Positions 59,793 to 64,000 of a stretch of DNA of 64,000 nt are shown piece by piece. The stretch is from assembly GCF_030160295.1 (NCBI RefSeq), contig NZ_BSOB01000020.1, positions 17,846 through 81,845 of the forward strand, in the 5' to 3' direction. The notes beneath the pieces were generated by a model that was given only the letters and a program-made list of their open reading frames with translations, was not told the origin of the DNA and did no database searches. A program made the translations under genes and the position numbers. Every line of letters starts with the position of its first letter. Position 1 is the first letter of the stretch. The stretch is from Dyella acidisoli (lineage in GTDB: Bacteria; Pseudomonadota; Gammaproteobacteria; Xanthomonadales; Rhodanobacteraceae).

Positions 59793-61805
59793 TTACCGAT
59801 AATCCTTCACAATCTCCAACAGCGGCCCCAAATGCGCCTCAAAATGCTTCCACCGCGCCACTGACGACTTGTACACCGGACGCCGCACCTGCGCCGCGCT
59901 GGCGGTTTTCACGACACGCGTGTTCTCATGAAAATTCAAGCAGCGCGAATCCCACGGTAACGCGAGATAATCAAGCAACCGCTTCGTCTGAACTTCGGTA
60001 TCGGCCACCATGTCTTCGTAGCGAAGATCGAGGATAGATTCAGGCGGCAATACCCTGTGCCAATGCCGCATCAACTCGATATAGCGCACGTAGTGGCGCC
60101 CTACATCACCAAGGTCGTAGGTGAAATCGAGATTGTTCTTGGAGAACAGGGTGGCATAACAGGAGAAGCACGAATCCATCGGATCGCGCATGGCGTGGAT
60201 GATCTTTGCGTTGGGAAGCATCAGGCGGATCATGCCGACGTACGCGAAGTTGGACATCATCTTGTCGGTGATGCGCGTTGCATCCGGTGCCAGTTTCCAT
60301 ACGCGCTCGGTGTATGTCTCGCCTAGACGCAGCCATTGGTCTTCCGTCAATCGGGCTGCCAGCTCTGGATAAGCTTCCGGAAGCTTGCCTGCTTTGGTAG
60401 CCGGCGTAAGAAGGATGGCTTCCAGGTCGAGCAACTCGCCCGCACCGTAAATATCAGGATGCGAGGACAGGATTTGCTCGATCAACGAGGTGCCTGAGCG
60501 CGGCATGCCGACAATGAAAATCGGCGCCTTGCCGGAGGAAACAGGCATCGAGTGGTTGGCAAAGAAACGTTCGTCGAATACTGCGCGAATGTTATCGATC
60601 AGTGCGATCTTGCTCGCCTCATCAGGTGCGACTTGGGCGTGCTTGAGCTGGTTGCCTTGTGCATAGGCTGCGAACGCGTCGTCATAGCGGCCGAGGTCTT
60701 CGCGCATCTTGCCAAGCGAGAACCAATAGCGAATGCGCATATGCTCCGACAGGGTAGGGAGCTTGTACTCAAGTTTTTCCAGTCGTGCGGCTTCGGAATG
60801 CTCAGGCGTGAACGTACGCAGGGACGCCAGATTGCAATAAGCCTCGACCGATTCGGAATCGAGCGCCATGGCCGCTTCGAAATATTCGCGTGCTTCATCG
60901 AGGCGGCCTTGCCTGCGGATGCTGCGTCCGAGGTTGTTGCAAGCTTCCACGTAGTCGGGCTTGAGCTCTAACGCGCGCCGATAATGGTGCTCGGCTTCGA
61001 TGTAACGATCCTGCACATACATCAGCCCTCCAAAATCGAAGTACGCCCGGGCTAACTGATTGTCGAGCGCGAGTGCGCGCTGATAGCTCGCTTCAGCCTC
61101 CTCGAATGCGCCAAGCTCACGCAAGGCATTGCCGAGGTTGGCATGTGCCTCCGCTTCATTCGGCGTGAGCGTAAGAACACGGCGGAAGCTTTCCGCGGCT
61201 TCCGCCATGCGGCTTTGCCCGTACAGCACCACACCCAGCGCGTTGTGCAGAGGTGCGCTGTTAGGATGGGCGAGCAGGGCTTCGCGCAGATGAGGTTCGG
61301 CATCGGTGTAGCGATGCGCGCTCATCAAACTGAAACCGAGATTGGCATGTGCCTGGCTGTAGTCGGGACGGATGACGAGCACGCTGCGATAGGCATCGAT
61401 CGCTTCATCCAGGCGGTTTTGCACAGCCAGCGCATTGCCGAGCTTGAAGTGCGCGTCCAGGAAATCAGGCTTGATGATGCGTGCCAAATGATAGCTTTCC
61501 GCTGCCAATACGGGCTGTTGCGTGGCCATCAGGCTTTCGCCCAAGACATAGTGCGCTACGGCATCCCACGGTGACAGCGCTACGGCTTGTCGTTGCGCTT
61601 CGATCGCTTCGTCGAAGCGGTGTTGCGCATGCAGCGCGGCACCAAGGCCTTGCCAGAGCGTGCCGTGCGATGGGTAACTGTCGATGAGCTTGCGCGCCAT
61701 GGCTTCGGCCTGGACGGGTTGCCGACCTTTGATCAGGCCGACCAGCGCTTCCATATCCCGCTTGTCGGGCGCGTGGGATGTGCTTGACGTGACGTTCTGT
61801 GACAT
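59793..61805 (-). CDS. TPR-containing sulfotransferase-family protein
   Basis: 670 residues. The N-terminal two thirds are tetratricopeptide repeats, about ten units of 34 residues (for example GTLWQGLGAALHAQHRFDEAIEAQRQA, AHANLGFSLMSAHRYTDAEPHLREAL, VEACNNLGRSIRRQGRLDEAREYFEAAM). The C-terminal third has the sulfotransferase fold: 5' phosphosulfate loop FIVGMPRSGTSLIEQILSSHP and 3' phosphate region HAMRDPMDSCFSCYATLFSK. Such fusions are common in Xanthomonadales and acceptors are unknown (proteins or surface sugars). No signal peptide; cytosolic. ATG 61805 was chosen. It is convergent with the DUF1161 gene. Confidence 0.88.
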   Translation of the reverse strand: MSQNVTSSTSHAPDKRDMEALVGLIKGRQPVQAEAMARKLIDSYPSHGTLWQGLGAALHAQHRFDEAIEAQRQAVALSPWDAVAHYVLGESLMATQQPVLAAESYHLARIIKPDFLDAHFKLGNALAVQNRLDEAIDAYRSVLVIRPDYSQAHANLGFSLMSAHRYTDAEPHLREALLAHPNSAPLHNALGVVLYGQSRMAEAAESFRRVLTLTPNEAEAHANLGNALRELGAFEEAEASYQRALALDNQLARAYFDFGGLMYVQDRYIEAEHHYRRALELKPDYVEACNNLGRSIRRQGRLDEAREYFEAAMALDSESVEAYCNLASLRTFTPEHSEAARLEKLEYKLPTLSEHMRIRYWFSLGKMREDLGRYDDAFAAYAQGNQLKHAQVAPDEASKIALIDNIRAVFDERFFANHSMPVSSGKAPIFIVGMPRSGTSLIEQILSSHPDIYGAGELLDLEAILLTPATKAGKLPEAYPELAARLTEDQWLRLGETYTERVWKLAPDATRITDKMMSNFAYVGMIRLMLPNAKIIHAMRDPMDSCFSCYATLFSKNNLDFTYDLGDVGRHYVRYIELMRHWHRVLPPESILDLRYEDMVADTEVQTKRLLDYLALPWDSRCLNFHENTRVVKTASAAQVRRPVYKSSVARWKHFEAHLGPLLEIVKDYR

Positions 61806-62140
61806 GGCTCAGGCACCGTCTTGGGAAGGGGTGTAACGGAGCTGACGATCAGGCGCGCGTGCAGCACAAGAACTTGCGCCTTGGTGCGGATGGCACGAAG
61901 CGTGTACGCCATCGCGGGGGTTTATAGCATCGCCTACGTTAGCGCGAATAGCACGGCAAGGTTTGAAGTGCCGCACATAAGCATGCTTCAACATGCTTTG
62001 CATCACCCGAATTTCACGCATTCGCGTTGCACGCTTGTGCATGGAAGGAATCGTTCTGTTGCCGTGCCAGGGAAGGGCATATCGATAGTGGGCTATAGTT
62101 GCCGGATACCCGTTTCACGCAACGTCATATCGCCCTCTCT
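61806..62140. promoter_or_regulatory. Divergent promoter region of TPR-sulfotransferase and TetR genes
   Basis: 335 bp. The palindrome AAGCATGCTT (61979-61988), followed by CAACATGCTTT, is a possible binding site for the TetR regulator encoded at its right end. No gene supported. Confidence 0.4.
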
Positions 62141-62764
62141 ATGGACAACTCCACGCGTTCCGAACGCACCCGCCAGGCTGTGATCCAGGCTGCACTCACC
62201 ATCATTGGTCGCGATGGCCCAGGGCGCCTTACTTTCGACGCTATTGCGCGCGAAAGCGGGCTCAGCAAAGGCGGGGTAATGCATCAGTTTCCCGCCAAGA
62301 TCGATGTGCTGAAGGCCTTGCTGGAACATCAGATCCAGTATTTCGACGATGCTTCGCCCGCACCCGCGGGGAAGGCGGGGGGCGTTCAACACAAAACCGC
62401 TTTGGCGGACCAAATAGCGAAGATCAGGGAAGTTTCGCAGCAGCCCTATTCAATCGCGCACGCCATTGTCGCGGCGTTGGTGGAAGATCCGGAACTGCTC
62501 GCCTTGAGCCGGGAAATGTCGACTCGCCGTGTCGAATCCATCAAGGCTGAAGCAGCCGATAAAGACTTGGCGCTGCTGCGCTGGGTGGCCGCGCAAGGGT
62601 TGCTGCTTTCGGCGATGTTTGGACTTAGTCCGTTTTCCGAGGCGGAGCGTGAGCGTTTGTTTCGTCGCTTGATGGACGAAGAGAAATGGAAAGCTTTGGG
62701 TGATGCCAAGAAACCTCGCCGCGCTGCGAGTTCAGGCGGACAAAGCAAATCCCGCAAGCGATAA
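62141..62764 (+). CDS. TetR-family transcriptional regulator
   Basis: 207 residues. The N-terminal HTH is TetR-like: RQAVIQAALTIIGRDGPGRLTFDAIARESGLSKGGVMHQFPAKIDVLKALLEHQI. The C-terminal ligand domain is all-helical and resembles the KstR/Bcd-type (AefR-like) regulators with a tail LMDEEKWKALGD, followed by a basic tail (KKPRRAASSGGQSKSRKR). The ligand is unknown. It probably controls itself and perhaps the divergent sulfotransferase gene. ATG 62141 was chosen as it starts MDNSTRSERTRQA, the family start. Confidence 0.9.
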   Translation: MDNSTRSERTRQAVIQAALTIIGRDGPGRLTFDAIARESGLSKGGVMHQFPAKIDVLKALLEHQIQYFDDASPAPAGKAGGVQHKTALADQIAKIREVSQQPYSIAHAIVAALVEDPELLALSREMSTRRVESIKAEAADKDLALLRWVAAQGLLLSAMFGLSPFSEAERERLFRRLMDEEKWKALGDAKKPRRAASSGGQSKSRKR

Positions 62765-62781
62765 GTTACTGTGTGCGGATC

Positions 62782-62840
62782 GTAGGCTGCGGTGAAAACC
62801 CCAGCATTGCCATGCACGCATGCATCGCAATGTTGGAGTC
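62782..62840. repeat. Degenerate GTTGGGG-family repeat
   Basis: GTAGGCTGCGGTGAAAACCC, then CAGCATTGCCATGCACGCATGCATCGCAATGTTGGAGTC. It resembles the copy at 46439 (shared TGCCATGCAC) but with mutations in both arms. Confidence 0.6.
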
Positions 62841-62894
62841 TGTGTTCCCATCTGCGTATTGCAGACCTCTTCAAAGCGTTTGATAGCCGCTCAT

Positions 62895-62973
62895 CGTCGC
62901 CCCGGCGAAGGCCGGGGCCCAGCGACTTGTAGATCGTCAAAGTCACTAGGCCCCGGCCTTCGCCGGGGCGACG
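62895..62973. repeat. REP-like element, subfamily C
   Basis: Left arm CGTCGCCCCGGCGAAGGCCG, right arm CGGCCTTCGCCGGGGCGACG, spacer CAGCGACTTGTAGATCGTCA; same as 25153 and 48184. The rest of the 404-bp gap between the TetR gene and the next gene holds nothing further that I can identify apart from the promoter of the next gene. Confidence 0.9.
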
Positions 62974-63168
62974 GTGAGGGGCAAGCGACGTTTTACGAGT
63001 TGTGCAGATCTGTGTGTCTGAGGGCTTCTTTAGCTCCTCTATAAAAACCGACCAGACGGTTTGCAAATTAGCGAGGCCGCTGATAGCCTGTATCCCGCAC
63101 GAGCACAAGCATGGCTGCCGCTTTCCCTTGGGCGGCAGCCACCCCTCCAAACAACACGAGAAATCCCC

Positions 63169-63861
63169 ATGAAAAAGTCGATACATAATCGGCCATGGCT
63201 GGCTGTTGCCGTATGCATAGCCTTGGCCGGTTGCGCGAGCGTGAAACCGGTTCCTTATTCCGGCATTGCGTCCGCCTCGTATCTGAGCCCCGATACGCAC
63301 AACAGCCGCGTGCCTTACCGTTACGACACACCAGCCAATTGGCGCTCCTATACAAAAATCATCCTTGATCCGGTGACGGTTTATCAGGGCGCCGACAATC
63401 AATTCGGCACCATGCGCGACGATGACCGGAATGCACTCGCCAGCTACATGCAAAGCACGTTCACCGAGAAACTTGGCACGCGCTTCCAACTGGTGAACGA
63501 GCCGGGCCCCGGAACCTTGCAGGTCAAGCTCACACTGACGGGCGCAAAAACCACGACCCCGGTACTTGGCACGTTTACCAAGTTCGACATCGGTGGCGGC
63601 ATGTACAACAGCGTGCAAGCCATCCGCGGCAAGGAAGGCATGATGAATGGTTCGGTGATCTATTCGGTCGAAATCTACGATGCGTTATCACGCCAGCTGC
63701 TCAGCGCTTACATCACCAAGCAGTATCCGAATGCGATGAACGTCGGCGCCAGCTTCGGCGCGTTGAAGGCAGCGCGCGTCGGCATCGACAAAGGCGCGAA
63801 CGCGCTGGTGGAACAGCTGAGCAGTGATGCGACGCCGATGGACGGCATCACTAGTCACTAG
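63169..63861 (+). CDS. DUF3313 family lipoprotein
   Basis: 230 residues. Signal with lipobox (HNRPWLAVAVCIALAGCAS), so a membrane lipoprotein. The mature part matches DUF3313: YSGIASASYLSPDTHNSR, YTKIILDPVTVYQGADNQFG, DRNALASYMQSTFTEKLGTRFQLVNEPGPGTLQVKLTLTGAKTTTPVLGT, and a helix GALKAARVGIDKGANALVEQL. It is distantly similar to the CsgG/LpoB-like fold. Role unknown, probably envelope-related. ATG 63169 was chosen for the signal peptide. Confidence 0.87.
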   Translation: MKKSIHNRPWLAVAVCIALAGCASVKPVPYSGIASASYLSPDTHNSRVPYRYDTPANWRSYTKIILDPVTVYQGADNQFGTMRDDDRNALASYMQSTFTEKLGTRFQLVNEPGPGTLQVKLTLTGAKTTTPVLGTFTKFDIGGGMYNSVQAIRGKEGMMNGSVIYSVEIYDALSRQLLSAYITKQYPNAMNVGASFGALKAARVGIDKGANALVEQLSSDATPMDGITSH

Positions 63862-63908
63862 ATCACGTTAAGCCTGGGTTTCTGCGTTAGCGTAAGTCGC
63901 GTAATTAC

Positions 63909-64000
63909 ATGGACTCGCCCCCGCGCTAAATAAGGCCTCATGGGCCAGCGGTGGAGAGTAAAACTATCCACCGTTCTGTAACGAGCGAGGGCGAGTCCAT
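63909..64000. mobile_element. 92-bp inverted-repeat element at the right edge
   Basis: ATGGACTCGCCC-C-CGC at the left (63909-63924) is the inverse of the last bases of the window (GAGCGAGGGCGAGTCCAT), so at least 16 of 18 terminal positions pair. Inside is a stem GGTGGA-x-AGT / ACT-x-TCCACC (63949-63973 region) and GGCCTCATGGGCC. This could be a complete short MITE-like element or the end of an insertion sequence continuing right; the window ends before I can tell. Confidence 0.5.

Noticed and set aside
4864..62973. CRISPR array made of the repeated CGTCATTCC sequences
   Set aside because: Copies are single, kilobases apart, palindromic and not interleaved with unique spacers of constant size; they are REP-type elements.

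Overview
This window looks like the chromosome of a gammaproteobacterium of the order Xanthomonadales, probably Rhodanobacteraceae (Dyella, Rhodanobacter or Luteibacter type). The GC content is high. An rpfE-like gene, recJ, prfB and lysS sit together as in the Xanthomonas/Xylella rpf neighbourhood, a DcaP-type porin is present, and intergenic space is crowded with REP-like palindromes. The genus is an inference; no rRNA gene is present to settle it.

Layout. 1-11.3 kb: divergent rne and rluC, a degenerate CPBP-type membrane protein, phhB, nfuA, a tandem pair of small cytochromes c, a TraB-like protein, and the two agmatine-to-putrescine genes (aguB, aguA) separated by a PEBP-type protein and an AraC regulator. 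11.6-24.1 kb: yheS-type ABC-F gene carrying an in-frame repeat insertion, rpfE-like gene and recJ, an STAS-like protein, a porin, asnB behind an Asn-codon-rich attenuator, prfB with its programmed frameshift, a repeat-containing small secreted protein, and lysS. 24.3-34.7 kb: DUF2461 gene, sbcB, orn-folP, glmM, a 2OG-Fe(II) oxygenase, a VIT1-type transporter, an SDR, then tpiA-secG-tRNA-Leu(GAG).

34.8-43.2 kb, just after the tRNA, is an accessory-looking stretch with lower GC in places. It holds many unrecognised genes, a sensor-like 7TM protein without an output domain, a possible clan CD (caspase-like) peptidase, an alpha/beta hydrolase and scattered copies of a GTGTTCTGA-containing palindrome. 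43.2-46.4 kb is an NmrA-azoR-yceI cluster diverging from a LysR regulator. 46.8-50.6 kb holds secreted carbohydrate-related enzymes (cupin, DUF1080, SGNH, alginate-lyase family). 50.9-53.2 kb is a secreted catalase with an ankyrin lipoprotein (katB-ankB type). 53.3-59.6 kb has a kelch/galactose-oxidase-like surface protein divergent from a YadA-type trimeric autotransporter and a DUF1161 protein. The end holds a TPR-sulfotransferase, a TetR regulator, a DUF3313 lipoprotein and a 92-bp inverted-repeat element touching the right edge.

The most notable observation is upstream of asnB. A 42-codon reading frame has 8 Asn codons within 10, is followed by a strong intrinsic terminator and has a candidate antiterminator pairing. 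A promoter-like sequence is placed so that transcription would start at or next to the leader ATG. This fits ribosome-mediated attenuation of asparagine synthesis by asparaginyl-tRNA supply. Second is the repeat landscape: at least four dispersed palindromic families, some nested in one another, with arms that covary and copies that supply stop codons or sit inside a coding sequence.
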